From: Dinoroseobacter sp.
GTDB lineage: Bacteria > Pseudomonadota > Alphaproteobacteria > Rhodobacterales > Rhodobacteraceae
Direction: 5' to 3'
DNA: 64,000 bases
Assembly: GCA_017643385.1 (NCBI GenBank)
Contig: JAEPNN010000003.1
Location: 310,001 to 374,000, forward strand
Of the stretch, positions 46,501 through 56,759 are shown in pieces. Every line of letters starts with the position of its first letter. Position 1 is the stretch's first letter. The notes under the pieces are model-generated. The model saw only the letters and a list, made by a program, of their open reading frames with translations. It did no database searches and was not told the DNA's origin. The position numbers and the translations under genes are program-made.

Positions 46501-47270
46501 CTCATCCAGTTGCCGCCATCGACGCCGAAGGTCTGGGCAACGACATAGTTTGCTTCATCACTGGCCAGAAACACCGCCATGCCCGTAAGATCCGAGGCCC
46601 GGCCCATACGGCCATAGGGCACCGCTGCGCCGACCTCTTTTTTCTTTTGCCCCGTTACCTTGTCCTCGTATCTGGCAAAGAAGGCATCAACCCCGTCCCA
46701 GTGCTCGCCATCGACAACGCCAGGTGCTATCGCATTGACGTTTATGCCATGCTTGATCAGGTCCAGCCCCGCGGATTGGGTCAGGCTTATCACCGCCGCC
46801 TTGGAAGCACAGTATACCGCCACCAAGGCCTCACCACGTCGCCCAGCCTGGCTTGCCATATTAATGATCTTACCGCCCTGTCCGCGTTCAATCATGTGAC
46901 GGGCCGTAGCTTGCAAGGTGAACAAAACACCCGAGACGTTAATCGCGAACACGCGGTCAAAGTCGGCCCGGCTGATTTCGGCGATTGGCGCCGCTGTGAA
47001 TATGGCGGCATTATTGATCAAGATGTCGATACCACCCAGTAGAGCGGTTGTTTCGGTGATCGCGTGCTCGATGCTATCCTGTTGGGCGACATCTATTTCG
47101 ATTGCGATGGCAGCTTCACCCAACTCTGCGGCAGCGGCGCGGGCGCGGGCTATGTCGATATCGGCAATCGCAACCCGCGCGCCTTCGCGAACAAATGCGC
47201 GCGCAAACTCCAACCCGATCCCTCGCGCAGCCCCTGTTATCAGGGCTGATTTGCCTGCCAGTCGTCTCAT
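46497..47270 (-). CDS. smoS: sorbitol dehydrogenase, SDR family
   Basis: 257 residues, short-chain dehydrogenase: cofactor motif TGAARGIG (about residues 12-19), NNAA, catalytic Ser in NMASQAG and Y-C-A-S-K. It oxidises D-glucitol to D-fructose and galactitol to tagatose in R. sphaeroides SmoS. It lies between smoK (4-nt overlap at 47267-47270) and mtlK (4-nt overlap), so it is translationally coupled with both. General SDR sequence; the specific call depends on context. Confidence 0.9.
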   Translation of the reverse strand: MRRLAGKSALITGAARGIGLEFARAFVREGARVAIADIDIARARAAAAELGEAAIAIEIDVAQQDSIEHAITETTALLGGIDILINNAAIFTAAPIAEISRADFDRVFAINVSGVLFTLQATARHMIERGQGGKIINMASQAGRRGEALVAVYCASKAAVISLTQSAGLDLIKHGINVNAIAPGVVDGEHWDGVDAFFARYEDKVTGQKKKEVGAAVPYGRMGRASDLTGMAVFLASDEANYVVAQTFGVDGGNWMS

Positions 47271-48271
47271 TTCAGCCGCAACCCCTTTTGGTCAAAGCGA
47301 TGCAGATGTGCAGTGTCCGGGGTCAGAAAAACTTTGGCTCCATAGCGTAAATCCAGATCCCCATCGGCACGCACGGTCAATGGTTCTGGGAAGTCGTCGC
47401 ATTTGACATGGAAGAACGTGTCGGATCCCAGGTGCTCGGACACGCCGACGACACCCGGCCAATCCCCCGCTCTTGTCGAAATCGCAATATGCTCTGGACG
47501 AATGCCGATAGTGTGGGCGTCGTGCTTTGTCGCGTTAGGACCATTCAGCAGGTTCATTCTCGGCGAGCCGATAAAACCTGCAACAAAGGTATTGCGTGGC
47601 GTCCGGTATAACTCCATCGGACTGCCAACCTGTTCAATTACACCGGCTTGCAACACTACGATCTTGTCGGCCATGGTCATGGCTTCGACCTGATCGTGGG
47701 TGACGTAGATCATCGTTGTCGCCAGACGTTTGTGCAGCTCGGAGATTTCCAGTCGCATGCCAACGCGAAGTGCAGCATCTAGGTTGGAAAGGGGCTCGTC
47801 GAATAAGAATGCGGCAGGTTCGCGGACAATTGCACGACCAATCGCCACCCGCTGACGCTGTCCCCCGGATAATTGACCCGGACGGCGGTCAAGGTAGTCA
47901 GTGAGGTTCAGAACCTTTGCGGCCTCTGACACACGCCGGTCTTGCTCGGACTTGTCCAGCCTCGCCATGCGTAAGGGAAAGGCAATGTTCTTGCGCACGG
48001 ACATATGTGGGTAAAGCGCGTAGGATTGGAATACCATTGCCAGACCACGTTTCGCAGGCGGGATGTCTGTAGCGTCTTGCCCATCGATCAGAACCTGACC
48101 AGTGGTGACATCTTCGAGCCCAGCAATCAGTCGCAATAGAGTGGATTTACCACAGCCCGAGGGACCGACGAAAACTACGAATTCGCCATCTTCAATCTTA
48201 AGGTCCAGAGGTGGGATCACTTCGGTATCATCGAAGGATTTCGATACCTGTGTCAGCTCGATCTTTCCCAT
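47267..48271 (-). CDS. smoK: sorbitol/mannitol ABC transporter ATP-binding protein
   Basis: 334 residues from the ATG at 48271, MalK/UgpC type: Walker [11 protein letters not shown]-loop [14 protein letters not shown], signature [14 protein letters not shown], Walker [15 protein letters not shown]-loop THDQVEA, and a C-terminal TOBE domain. It powers polyol uptake with SmoE, F and G. Four bases overlap smoS at the 3' end. Confidence 0.94.
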   Translation of the reverse strand: MGKIELTQVSKSFDDTEVIPPLDLKIEDGEFVVFVGPSGCGKSTLLRLIAGLEDVTTGQVLIDGQDATDIPPAKRGLAMVFQSYALYPHMSVRKNIAFPLRMARLDKSEQDRRVSEAAKVLNLTDYLDRRPGQLSGGQRQRVAIGRAIVREPAAFLFDEPLSNLDAALRVGMRLEISELHKRLATTMIYVTHDQVEAMTMADKIVVLQAGVIEQVGSPMELYRTPRNTFVAGFIGSPRMNLLNGPNATKHDAHTIGIRPEHIAISTRAGDWPGVVGVSEHLGSDTFFHVKCDDFPEPLTVRADGDLDLRYGAKVFLTPDTAHLHRFDQKGLRLK

Positions 48272-48282
48272 CAATCTTTTCC

Positions 48283-49113
48283 CTATTTAACCGCGCCGAA
48301 TGTCAGGCCACGGACAAGTTGTTTTTGACTGAACCATCCTAGGATCAAAATTGGCGCAATCGCCATTACAGAGGCGGCAGAAAGCTTTGCGTAAAACAAG
48401 CCTTCAGGGCTCGAATAGCTCGCTATGAATGCTGTTAATGGAGCCGCTTTGGCAGCGGTCAGGTTCAACGTCCAGAACGCTTCATTCCACGCGAGGATCA
48501 CATTCAGAAGTATGGTCGATGCAATGCCCGGGATGGCCATGGGCGTAAGTACATAAAGCACTTCTTCACGCAAAGTGGCCCCATCCATGCGGGCTGCTTC
48601 GAGGATTTCGCCAGGTATTTCCCGGAAGTAGGTGTACAGCATCCAGACAATGATCGGCAGGTTGATCAACATTAGCACGATTATCAAACCAAGACGCGTG
48701 TCCAGAAGCCCAAGTTTGATGAAACCGATATAGATTGGGTACAAAACACCTACGGCCGGCAGCATTTTTGTGCTGAGCATCCACATCAAAATGCCACGGG
48801 TGCGTTTTGACGGGACAAAGGCCATCGACCAGGCAGCCGGAACCGCGATCAGAATGCCCAGCAAGGTTGAGCCCATGGCAATGATCACTGAATTTGAGAA
48901 ATGCTTGAAATAATCTGACCGGTCTTGCACGACTAAGTAGCTTTCAAAAGTCCAGACCGAAGTGAGCACTTCAATCGGAGTTTTGATCGCGTCGCCCTCG
49001 GTTTTGAAAGACAAAACGATAATCCAAAGGATCGGAAAGAAGATTAGCAAGCCTACCGACCAGGCGAGCGTGGTATTGATCATCTTGCGGCGGGGTGTGA
49101 CTGCGCGGGCCAT
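48283..49113 (-). CDS. smoG: sorbitol/mannitol ABC transporter permease
   Basis: 276 residues, MalG type, six hydrophobic helices with the EAA loop [23 protein letters not shown] (about residues 170-192). It sits in the inner membrane as partner of SmoF. Spacing to smoK is 11 nt and to smoF 12 nt. Confidence 0.93.
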   Translation of the reverse strand: MARAVTPRRKMINTTLAWSVGLLIFFPILWIIVLSFKTEGDAIKTPIEVLTSVWTFESYLVVQDRSDYFKHFSNSVIIAMGSTLLGILIAVPAAWSMAFVPSKRTRGILMWMLSTKMLPAVGVLYPIYIGFIKLGLLDTRLGLIIVLMLINLPIIVWMLYTYFREIPGEILEAARMDGATLREEVLYVLTPMAIPGIASTILLNVILAWNEAFWTLNLTAAKAAPLTAFIASYSSPEGLFYAKLSAASVMAIAPILILGWFSQKQLVRGLTFGAVK

Positions 49114-49125
49114 GGATCTATCTCC

Positions 49126-49992
49126 TCACGCGTCCAAGTTCTTACCAACGATGCGCATCAGGAAGATGGCGACAATATTGGCAAGAATAATGGCGTAGAC
49201 CCCGCCTGCAGACCCAAGACCAACATTCTGGCTTTCCAGAACACGCTGGAAGATGAGGTAAGTCAGCGTCTTTGTGCCGAATGCGCCAGCGGTGGTGACG
49301 AATATCTCTGCAAAGATCGACAAAAGAAAAATCGTCTGGATTAAAATCACGACGGTGATGGCACGCGCAAGATGCGGCAGAGTGATAAAACGAAACCGGT
49401 TGAACCATCCGGCGCCATCCATTTCCGACGCTTCTATCTGTTCACTGTCCAGAGACTGTATCGCGGTAAGCAGAATAAGCGTGGCGAAAGGCAGCCATTG
49501 CCAGGATACGATCATGATCAACGACGGCATAGAGGCCTGGCTAAGCCACTGGATCGGTTCGGCTCCGAATGCATTGAATAAATGAGCAAGGAACCCGTTA
49601 TTGGGATCCATGAACATGTTTTTCCAGACCAAACCTGAAACGGTCGGCATCACGAAAAACGGGGCGATAACCAAAATGCGCACAATCCCCTGACCCCACA
49701 TCGGTTGGTCAAGGAGAAGCGCCAGCAAGGTACCAAGAATAACGGTGATGATCAGAACACCACCCACGATGATCAGCGTAGAGGCAACGGCAGGCCAGAA
49801 CGAGCTGGACGATACAAAGCGGATGTAGTTGTCAAAGCCCACCCAACCCAAATCGCCACCACGCAGGGGAAGATACTTCTTGAATGAAAAATAGAGTGTC
49901 ATCGTCAGAGGCACGAGCATCCAGCCCAGCAGCAGAATGACGGCAGGTGTCATCATTAGCCTTGCTGCAGATCGGGAATGCTGGGTCGCCAT
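49126..49992 (-). CDS. smoF: sorbitol/mannitol ABC transporter permease
   Basis: 288 residues from the ATG at 49992 (an ATG three codons earlier is also possible). MalF type, with the EAA loop IEASEMDGAGWFNRFRFITLPHL at about residues 185-207. The gap to smoE holds two short stem-loops. Confidence 0.93.
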   Translation of the reverse strand: MATQHSRSAARLMMTPAVILLLGWMLVPLTMTLYFSFKKYLPLRGGDLGWVGFDNYIRFVSSSSFWPAVASTLIIVGGVLIITVILGTLLALLLDQPMWGQGIVRILVIAPFFVMPTVSGLVWKNMFMDPNNGFLAHLFNAFGAEPIQWLSQASMPSLIMIVSWQWLPFATLILLTAIQSLDSEQIEASEMDGAGWFNRFRFITLPHLARAITVVILIQTIFLLSIFAEIFVTTAGAFGTKTLTYLIFQRVLESQNVGLGSAGGVYAIILANIVAIFLMRIVGKNLDA

Positions 49993-50011
49993 GGGATACA
50001 CCTTTTTTAGC

Positions 50012-50098
50012 GGCGGGCATGTGCCGCCTCAACAAGAAGGATCACTTGGTTTCGGGTTAGATGCCAGAGGACGGCAGTGACCGCCCTCCGACGGGAGG
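50012..50098 (-). repeat. two stem-loops between smoE and smoF
   Basis: 50085-50098: CCTCC-GACG-GGAGG, just after the smoE stop. 50012-50028: GGCGG with CCGCC around a 7-nt loop, followed on the coding strand by a run of A. As in ugp, such hairpins between binding-protein and permease genes favour more binding protein than permease. Confidence 0.55.
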
Positions 50099-50102
50099 AT
50101 GC

Positions 50103-51407
50103 TTAGCGGTAGCCAGCGGCTTCCATGGCGTCATTGGTCAGCGCCTGCGCCTTTGCCAACGCTTCTTCAACGCTCTGCTGACCAGCATAGGCAGCCGAGA
50201 ACTCCTGGCTCACTTCGGTCGCTATACCTGCAAACTCAGGAATAGCAGCGAACTGGATGCCAACGTATGGCGACGGATCGACGGTTGAGTTGTTCGGATC
50301 AGCCGACAAGATCGAGTCCAGCGTCATCTGTGCAAATGGTACGTCTTTGTAGTTTGCATTTTCGTAGAGGGATACGCGTGCACCGGGTGGAACATTGGCC
50401 CAGCCCTCATTAGCCGCGACCAACTCAATATAGCCAGTCGACGTCGCCCATTCGATGAACTCTTTGGCTGCGGCTTCTTTCTGTGTGCCAGCCGGGATCG
50501 CCAGCGCCCAAGCCCAAAGCCAATTTGAACGAACGCCCATTCCATTGTCGGGTGCGAGGGCGAAGCCAACACTGTCCGCGACAGTCGAATCGTTCGGATT
50601 GGTCACAAACGAAGCAGCTACGGTGGCATCGATCCACATGCCGCATTTGCCTTGCTGGAAGAGCGACAGGTTTTCGTTAAAGCCATTGGTGGCGTATCCG
50701 GCCGGACCGGAGTCAGTCATCATGTTTACGAAGAAGTTCAGCGTGTCTGACCACTCACGTGTATCAAACTGAGCATTCCAGTCTTCGTCGAACCAGCGCG
50801 CACCGAACGAATTTGACATTGCGGTGATAAAAGCACCGCCTTCACCCCAGCCTGCCTTACCGCGCAAGCAGACACCGTTGATCTCATTATCACGATCAGT
50901 CATGGCACGGGCGGCTTTCGCAATGAAAGACCAGGATGGTGCGTCTGGCATTTCCAGCCCTGCTGCTTCCATCAGATCCGTGCGATACATGATCATCGAG
51001 CTTTCACCGTAGAACGGCGCAGCATAAAGCGTGCCGTCGTGGCTCAGACCACCCGACATTGCCGGCAGGATGTCACCTACGTCATATTCCGCCGACAAAT
51101 CATCAAGCGCTACGAGCCAACCATTTGCCCCCCAGATCGGTGTTTCATACATACCGATCGTCATGATGTCGAAAGCACCACCCTTGGTGGTGATGTCGGT
51201 GGTGACACGCTGGCGAAGCACGTTTTCTTCCAACGTCACCCACTCGACCGTGTGACCTGTCTTTGCGGTGAAGTCGTCTGTCAGACCCTGCATACGGATC
51301 ATGTCGCCGTTGTTCACGGTGGCGATAACAAGGTTTTCAGCGTGAACGGCGCCCGTCGCCAACAGCGACATGGCAGTGGCCGCACGCAGTGCGTTTGCGA
51401 GTTTCAT
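50103..51407 (-). CDS. smoE: sorbitol/mannitol-binding periplasmic protein
   Basis: 434 residues. Sec signal peptide (MKLANALRAATAMSLLATGAVHA, cleavage about residue 23), then a family-1-type solute-binding fold with YAAPFYGESSMIMYRTDLMEAAGL and the late GVRSNWLWAWALAIP region. A good ribosome site (GAGGGAGGAA on the coding strand) precedes the ATG. It is the first structural gene of the polyol operon, behind a palindromic operator at 51475-51497. Confidence 0.93.
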   Translation of the reverse strand: MKLANALRAATAMSLLATGAVHAENLVIATVNNGDMIRMQGLTDDFTAKTGHTVEWVTLEENVLRQRVTTDITTKGGAFDIMTIGMYETPIWGANGWLVALDDLSAEYDVGDILPAMSGGLSHDGTLYAAPFYGESSMIMYRTDLMEAAGLEMPDAPSWSFIAKAARAMTDRDNEINGVCLRGKAGWGEGGAFITAMSNSFGARWFDEDWNAQFDTREWSDTLNFFVNMMTDSGPAGYATNGFNENLSLFQQGKCGMWIDATVAASFVTNPNDSTVADSVGFALAPDNGMGVRSNWLWAWALAIPAGTQKEAAAKEFIEWATSTGYIELVAANEGWANVPPGARVSLYENANYKDVPFAQMTLDSILSADPNNSTVDPSPYVGIQFAAIPEFAGIATEVSQEFSAAYAGQQSVEEALAKAQALTNDAMEAAGYR

Positions 51408-51474
51408 TCTGTTCCTCCCTCGAATGAAGTGTTGCGAGGTTACGATAGAAATAAGCCTTGCATAGCGTCAATAT

Positions 51475-51497
51475 TTAATTTAACGCGCGTAAATTAA
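51475..51497. promoter_or_regulatory. LacI-type operator upstream of smoE
   Basis: Perfect 8-bp arms TTAATTTA and TAAATTAA flank the 7-nt spacer ACGCGCG. The centre CGCG with AT-rich arms is typical of LacI-family sites. It lies 68 nt before the smoE start and 28 nt after the end of the LacI-type gene, so that regulator should repress the polyol operon from here. Confidence 0.65.
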
Positions 51498-51524
51498 TAT
51501 CTAGCATCGCGCAAACTCAATTAC

Positions 51525-52556
51525 TTACGCCGATGCCCGCATGATCAATTCGCCATCAAAGAGTGTGGTTTCGCGCTGCGATGGAAAAGTCTCTGATTCG
51601 ATCAGTTTCAAAACGGTTTCGACACTGCGCTGTGCGATGGCGCTGTAGTCGTGAGAGACTGTTGTAAGGGTCGGGCAGGTATAACGCGAAAACGGGTGGT
51701 TATCGTGCCCTGCAACGCGCAAGGCACAATCATCATTTCGCCCAATGCGCAGACCTAATTCGTAAGCTGCAGACAGAAAGCCGATGGCCAGACGATCATT
51801 TGAGCAAAATACTGTATTAGTCGAGAAAAGATTTTCGGAAATCGCGCGCCGACCTTCGCGATAACCGATCTCTTCGATTTTCCAACCTTCACCCTCGGCC
51901 TGAACAATCTGAGGGTTCTGCCCTCGTCGCTCCATCGTATCAATATACGCAACACGCCGTTTGTTTGCATTCGGATTTGGCGGGGTTCGCATTTCGAAAA
52001 ATACTGGGGGTTCGCCACTCCGCAACAAGTATTCGATCATAATCTCTGTCGCTTGGTCGTTGTTATGACCAACGAAGGCCCGGCCGACACCCTCAATGTT
52101 AGCATCAAAATTAACGGTCGGAACGTCGGCACAAAACGCCTCCAGCGCCATGCGGTTTGACGCTCGACCCAAAGGAGCCAGAAGTACACCGGCTGGTTTA
52201 ATCAATCGCAACGCGTCCAGATTTCCAAGTTCCAGTTCTGGATCACCGTGCGATGATAGCAAGATAGGGCGAAGCCCCGCCGCAATCACAAGCGTTTCAA
52301 TCCGTCGCGCGATCTCTGCAAAAAAGGGGTCGGCCAAATAGGGGACCACAATCCCGAAATTTTTGGTCAATTTACGATTTTGGTTAATGGCGAAAATATT
52401 AGGGCGGTAGTCACATTGCTCGAGCGCTTTTTCTATTTTCTGGCGCGTTGAGGCGCGCACGCTATCTGCGTCGTTGAAATACTTTGAAACCGTGGGGCGC
52501 GATACGCCGCTAAACGAAGAAAACTCTTCCATGTTGCGAACTCTAGGTTTGGTCAT
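51525..52556 (-). CDS. LacI family transcriptional regulator of the polyol operon
   Basis: 343 residues from the ATG at 52556. The N-terminal HTH (VRNMEEFSSFSGVSRPTVSKYFNDADSVRASTRQKIEKALEQCDYRPN) and a periplasmic-binding-protein-like effector domain starting FGIVVPYLADPFFAEI are clear. It is the first gene upstream of smoE on the same strand, with the operator in between. The sugar alcohol that releases it is presumably mannitol or glucitol (inference). Confidence 0.9.
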   Translation of the reverse strand: MTKPRVRNMEEFSSFSGVSRPTVSKYFNDADSVRASTRQKIEKALEQCDYRPNIFAINQNRKLTKNFGIVVPYLADPFFAEIARRIETLVIAAGLRPILLSSHGDPELELGNLDALRLIKPAGVLLAPLGRASNRMALEAFCADVPTVNFDANIEGVGRAFVGHNNDQATEIMIEYLLRSGEPPVFFEMRTPPNPNANKRRVAYIDTMERRGQNPQIVQAEGEGWKIEEIGYREGRRAISENLFSTNTVFCSNDRLAIGFLSAAYELGLRIGRNDDCALRVAGHDNHPFSRYTCPTLTTVSHDYSAIAQRSVETVLKLIESETFPSQRETTLFDGELIMRASA

Positions 52557-52791
52557 CGCTTTCCGCCTCACTAAACTTTCCCAAAACTTACAATTTCTTA
52601 TCGCGCGAAAAATATCAACGGTTGAATACTTGTGAGGGAAAGAGGAGTTAATCTTCAGAAGATCACGCGCCACGATACCCTGAGATCGCCCGGCTCAACC
52701 GCAAAACAAACTCAATCTCAGAAAAGTTAGAAAGACGCTGTGCGAACAATCCTCGGCCAATCCGGAGCCAGCGCCACCGCCCGCTCAGACG

Positions 52792-53835
52792 TCATGCGTG
52801 TTCTTTACCAGTTGCAATTTCAAGCCCACGTTGCGCGAAGCGCTCAGCCAGGGGCGCAAGTACATCAGCGTTGGAGCCCGCCGCACTACCACTACGGACC
52901 CTGTCGGCGATACCAACAAAAATCACTGCGAAGCGGTAAAGGGCGAATACCTTGTGAAACGGCAGCAGGGGAGAAGCTCCCGGGCTTGCCTCCATATAGC
53001 GCGCGATAAACTCAGCTTCGGTCGGCAGCGCCTTGGCATCAAGATCGATTCCAAGCAGGCCACCATACTCATCCGGTCCCGTGTGCCAGGGCATACAGCA
53101 GTAACCCAGGTCAGCAAGTGGATGCCCCAACGTCGAGAGCTCCCAGTCGAGTACCGCGACTACGCGGGGTTCGCTCGGATGAAACATTAGGTTACCAAGC
53201 CTGAAGTCCCCATGACAAAGCGCGAAGGCCCCATCGTCAGGCGGAAGCGTCTTAACAAGCCATTCGCACAAATCCTCGATAGCGGGGATCGGTGCGCAAG
53301 ATGATCCGCGATACTGACGGTCCCACCTTTTGATCTGTCGCTCAAAGTAGTTTCCGGGCCGTCCGAAATCCTCAAGCCCCACCGCAGCAGGCCGAACTGC
53401 ATGCATTGAAGCCATGGTATTGGCCACAGCCATCCAGATGGGCGCGCGTTCCGATGGTGTCAGTTCGGCAAGCGAGGTGTCTGTGAAAACGCGCCCATCA
53501 AGTCGTTCCATGAGATAGAAAGGAGTGCCGATCGACGTGGGATCGGAATGGTAGAGTACGGGCTTGGGCACGGGAACATCCGTGGGGTAGAGCGCTTCCA
53601 GCACACGATACTCGCGGTCGATGGCATGGGCACCTTTCAGGATCGGTCCTCGTGGCTGTTTGCGTAGGACTAGACGACGATCACCCCAGTTTAGAAAATA
53701 AGTTGGGTTCGATTGTCCACCGGCGATCCGGGAGATTGAAAAATTGCCATCATGAGCTTCGAATTGGTTGTTCAGAACGGTTTCCAGCGCATCGGCTTCA
53801 AAATCGAGATCGCCGTAGACCCCTGGTTCGATCAT
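52792..53835 (-). CDS. phosphotransferase family protein (APH fold, ACAD10/11-like)
   Basis: 347 residues from the ATG at 53835. APH/choline-kinase fold: IAGGQSNPTYFL near the N-terminus, catalytic loop HGDFRLGNLMFH (about residue 215) with the aspartate, and VLDWELSTLGHPLADLG. Such kinases sit next to acyl-CoA dehydrogenases and can phosphorylate hydroxy-acyl groups for dehydration, as in ACAD10/11. It overlaps the acyl-CoA dehydrogenase by 4 nt, giving a translationally coupled pair. Confidence 0.9.
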   Translation of the reverse strand: MIEPGVYGDLDFEADALETVLNNQFEAHDGNFSISRIAGGQSNPTYFLNWGDRRLVLRKQPRGPILKGAHAIDREYRVLEALYPTDVPVPKPVLYHSDPTSIGTPFYLMERLDGRVFTDTSLAELTPSERAPIWMAVANTMASMHAVRPAAVGLEDFGRPGNYFERQIKRWDRQYRGSSCAPIPAIEDLCEWLVKTLPPDDGAFALCHGDFRLGNLMFHPSEPRVVAVLDWELSTLGHPLADLGYCCMPWHTGPDEYGGLLGIDLDAKALPTEAEFIARYMEASPGASPLLPFHKVFALYRFAVIFVGIADRVRSGSAAGSNADVLAPLAERFAQRGLEIATGKEHA

Positions 53836-55037
53836 TTTCCGGTTTCCCACGTCCAGAAATCGGCGCCTTGTGCCTCCAGATGCCGGTTCAGGAGCATCTT
53901 GTGTACTTCGTCTGCGCCATCGACGAGGCGTGCCTGCCGGGCGTAGCGATAAATCCACTCGAGTACTGTGTCACAAGAATAACCACGTGCACCATTGATC
54001 TGGATCGCCACATCAGCTGCTTTATGGAGAAGATTTGCCACCTGAATCTTCGCCATCGAGATCTCTCTTTGGGCGTAACCACCACGGTCGATTTCCCAGG
54101 CTGCCTTCATAACCAACATCCGCCCAATCTCGATCTGCATCGCAAGATCGCCCAGCATAACCTGTACGCTCTCTCGGTCGGCAAGGCGGATGCCAAAACC
54201 TTCGCGCCGCGCTGCATACTCTGTCGCGATCTCGATACAACGCTTCGACAATCCCAGCCACCGCATGCAGTGCGTCAGCCGCGCGGGCCCAAGCCGCGCC
54301 TGTGTCACTTTCAGGCCGCGCCCTTCCTCGAGGAGTATATTATCCTTGGGGATGCGCAATCCATCAAACTTAAGTTCACAATGCCCCCCATGCTCTTCTG
54401 GTCCCATAATCGGAATCCGACGTGTGATCTCCCAGCCCGGATCATCGCGGTGAAAGAGAAAAGCGGTGTGCCCGCGACGCGCATCCTCGGATGTACGCGC
54501 AACAAGAATGAAATGCGCGGCGTCCTCGGCTCCGGTGATAAACCATTTTTTTCCTTTGACCACGTAGGTGTCACCCTCACGACGCGCCCAAGTTTGCATC
54601 ATGCCAGGGTCCGAACCGCCACCAGGGTGCGGCTCTGTCATTGCGAAGGCTGAACGTACCCGTCCGTCAACTATCGGTGCGAGCCAACGCGCTCGTTGCT
54701 CTGGCGTGCCCAGCGCCTCTAGTATCATCATATTCCCATCGTCGGGCGCAGCGGAATTGAAAACTACAGGTCCAAAAATCGAGCGGTTCATGGCTTCGTA
54801 GCAAACGGCCATGCCAACCTTGCCGAGCCCTCTTCCTCCGGCACCCTTTGGAAGCTGCAAGCACCACAGACCTTGCGCCCGCGCCTCGCTACGCAGACGC
54901 TCCAACGCAACCGGTCCGATATTGTCATGTGCGTCCCAATTCCCGCGATCTGCTTCAACGGGCAGGATGCGTGTTTCAACGAACTCTGCGATACGGTCAC
55001 GCAGGTCGGCGATTTCGGGCGTGAGGGTGAAGTCCAT
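53832..55037 (-). CDS. acyl-CoA dehydrogenase, ACAD10/11-like
   Basis: 401 residues. Standard acyl-CoA dehydrogenase pattern: N-terminal helical domain, FAMTEPHPGGGSDP and KWFITGAEDA (FAD-contact region), C-terminal helices with QINGARGYSCDTVLEWIYRYAR. Together with the coupled APH-like kinase it may process 4-hydroxyacyl-CoA or other hydroxylated fatty acids. It is 6 nt downstream of the SDR gene, same strand. Confidence 0.92.
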   Translation of the reverse strand: MDFTLTPEIADLRDRIAEFVETRILPVEADRGNWDAHDNIGPVALERLRSEARAQGLWCLQLPKGAGGRGLGKVGMAVCYEAMNRSIFGPVVFNSAAPDDGNMMILEALGTPEQRARWLAPIVDGRVRSAFAMTEPHPGGGSDPGMMQTWARREGDTYVVKGKKWFITGAEDAAHFILVARTSEDARRGHTAFLFHRDDPGWEITRRIPIMGPEEHGGHCELKFDGLRIPKDNILLEEGRGLKVTQARLGPARLTHCMRWLGLSKRCIEIATEYAARREGFGIRLADRESVQVMLGDLAMQIEIGRMLVMKAAWEIDRGGYAQREISMAKIQVANLLHKAADVAIQINGARGYSCDTVLEWIYRYARQARLVDGADEVHKMLLNRHLEAQGADFWTWETGK

Positions 55038-55043
55038 GATGTT

Positions 55044-55802
55044 CTATAATCCTGAAACGAGGTGCCCACCGTCCACGGCCATAACTGATCCTGTCATGAA
55101 GGCCGAGGCGTCTGAAGACAAAAGCAGTAGTGGCGCGTCGAGATCAGTAAGCTGCCCCAACCGTCTTTGCGGGATGCGCCGTATGAGGGCCTGACCGGCC
55201 TCGGTCGCAAAGAACTCTGTATTGATCGGCGTCTCAATATAGCCGGGGCAAAGCGCGTTGACGCGCACACCGTGGCGCGCCCATTCAAGCGCGAACGCCT
55301 TGGTGAGATGCACAACCGCAGCTTTGGACGCCGCATAGGCCGAGACATGTCCCGCGACCCTGAGCCCAAGGATAGACGCTATATTGACGATTGATCCGCC
55401 GCCATTCTGCGCCATCCCGCGCGCGGCGGCCTGTGCAACAGCGAACACACCGGTGAGGTTCGTGTCGAGTACCCGTTGAAACGCTGACACATCCATCTCA
55501 AGTGCAGATCCCTCTTCGCTGATGCCAGCATTGTTTATCACTATATCGTATGCGTGCTCAGCGAAGGCCGCCGTGACCGAAGCTGGATCGGTTACGTCGA
55601 GACGCACTGCAGCGGCACGGTGGCCCATCTTGGTGATCGCTTCGGCCTCCGCACTGACCTTTTTAAGCCGTCGCGCCGCAAGGGTGACCTCGGCGCCCGC
55701 CTCGGCAAGTAGCCCTGCGAAATGTAAACCGAGACCGCTTGATGCGCCCGTTACGAGCGCCCGCTTGCCTTTGACGGTGAGTCCCATTTCACCCATACTC
55801 AT
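55044..55802 (-). CDS. SDR family oxidoreductase
   Basis: About 252 residues from the ATG at 55802; several in-frame ATGs (55820, 55796, 55787) make the start uncertain. Motifs: TGASSGLG, NNAG, catalytic Ser in NIASILG and Y-A-A-S-K. It is the first gene of the SDR-ACAD-APH operon and probably oxidises or reduces a hydroxyacyl intermediate. Confidence 0.85.
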   Translation of the reverse strand: MSMGEMGLTVKGKRALVTGASSGLGLHFAGLLAEAGAEVTLAARRLKKVSAEAEAITKMGHRAAAVRLDVTDPASVTAAFAEHAYDIVINNAGISEEGSALEMDVSAFQRVLDTNLTGVFAVAQAAARGMAQNGGGSIVNIASILGLRVAGHVSAYAASKAAVVHLTKAFALEWARHGVRVNALCPGYIETPINTEFFATEAGQALIRRIPQRRLGQLTDLDAPLLLLSSDASAFMTGSVMAVDGGHLVSGL

Positions 55803-56009
55803 AATTCCCGGCATTTGCATATCGGTCGATCTTTTGCATCTGCATGCTTTGCACCGATGCCACCGCACGTGTGGAGTTCAGGGAATGTCCAGCTCTCTTG
55901 CGCTCAAAGCGATTGGTATTTGAATTCAGTGGTTTCAACAGCGTTCCGAGTTCTAAATTCGATATCGAGTAAACTCATGGAAAATCGCGTTAGAGTCGAG
56001 GCCGAACCG

Positions 56010-56759
56010 CTAAGCAGTCCCAACATTTATTGACGGCGCGCGTGCAAGAAAGGCTCTAAGAATTCGGTTAAAGTCCTCGGGGTTTTCAAGATGAACAGCA
56101 TGAGCACAGTTTGGCAAAACGCAGAGCCTTGTCTTTGGAATGCACCGCCAAAGGGTTTCAATTTGCAGCCAATTATACGTGCGATCTTGATCGCCCCAAA
56201 TGATGAGGGTTTCGGGGTTTAGGTCAGCTAGTTTGTCCTCGCCCGTCCACCCTTCCATTGCATCCAATCCAGCATGAATAGCGTTCAAACTTGCCCGCTG
56301 TGCAATTGCCGCGCAGCTTTCGTAAGCCGGGGACCCCTCTTTTTCGAGGAACCAAGTGGCTGCAATACGCCGTGCAGTTGCGCGTGCCCCATCGGTTGTG
56401 GCGCGCATTTGACTTTGGGCAATCGTTTCAAACCGTCCAGGAATGACACCAAGAGGCCCAGTAGCATAGAGAATGAGCTTTTCGATCTGATCCGGGATGC
56501 GTCGCGCTACGTCTTGCACGATCATGCCACCCATGGAGTGACCGAGCAAATTGAAGCGTTTGACCCCGCGATTTTCCAACTCTCCAATAACCCAATCTGC
56601 GAAGCCCGATATCGAACTTATGACGGGTAAAGACGAATTGCATCCGAAACCCGGCAGATCGAGGGCGATCACCTCGCAGGTATCCTCAAGCGCTGTCTTC
56701 TGAGCCGCCCACTGTGCGCTTCCCCCCATGAACCCATGGACCATGACAAGTGGGATCAC
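56010..56759 (-). CDS. alpha/beta hydrolase
   Basis: 249 residues. Oxyanion-hole motif VHGFMGGSAQW (about 7-17), nucleophile elbow G-H-S-M-G-G (about 93-98), acid in IIWGDQDRTYN (about 194) and catalytic His in CAHAVHLENP. Its start overlaps the proW stop by 4 nt (ATGA), so it belongs to the betaine-type transporter operon. It may hydrolyse an ester or amide form of the transported substrate (inference). Confidence 0.9.
   Translation of the reverse strand: MIPLVMVHGFMGGSAQWAAQKTALEDTCEVIALDLPGFGCNSSLPVISSISGFADWVIGELENRGVKRFNLLGHSMGGMIVQDVARRIPDQIEKLILYATGPLGVIPGRFETIAQSQMRATTDGARATARRIAATWFLEKEGSPAYESCAAIAQRASLNAIHAGLDAMEGWTGEDKLADLNPETLIIWGDQDRTYNWLQIETLWRCIPKTRLCVLPNCAHAVHLENPEDFNRILRAFLARAPSINVGTA

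Noticed and set aside
53652-54653. A 333-codon plus-strand frame
   Set aside because: It is antisense to the APH-type kinase and acyl-CoA dehydrogenase genes.
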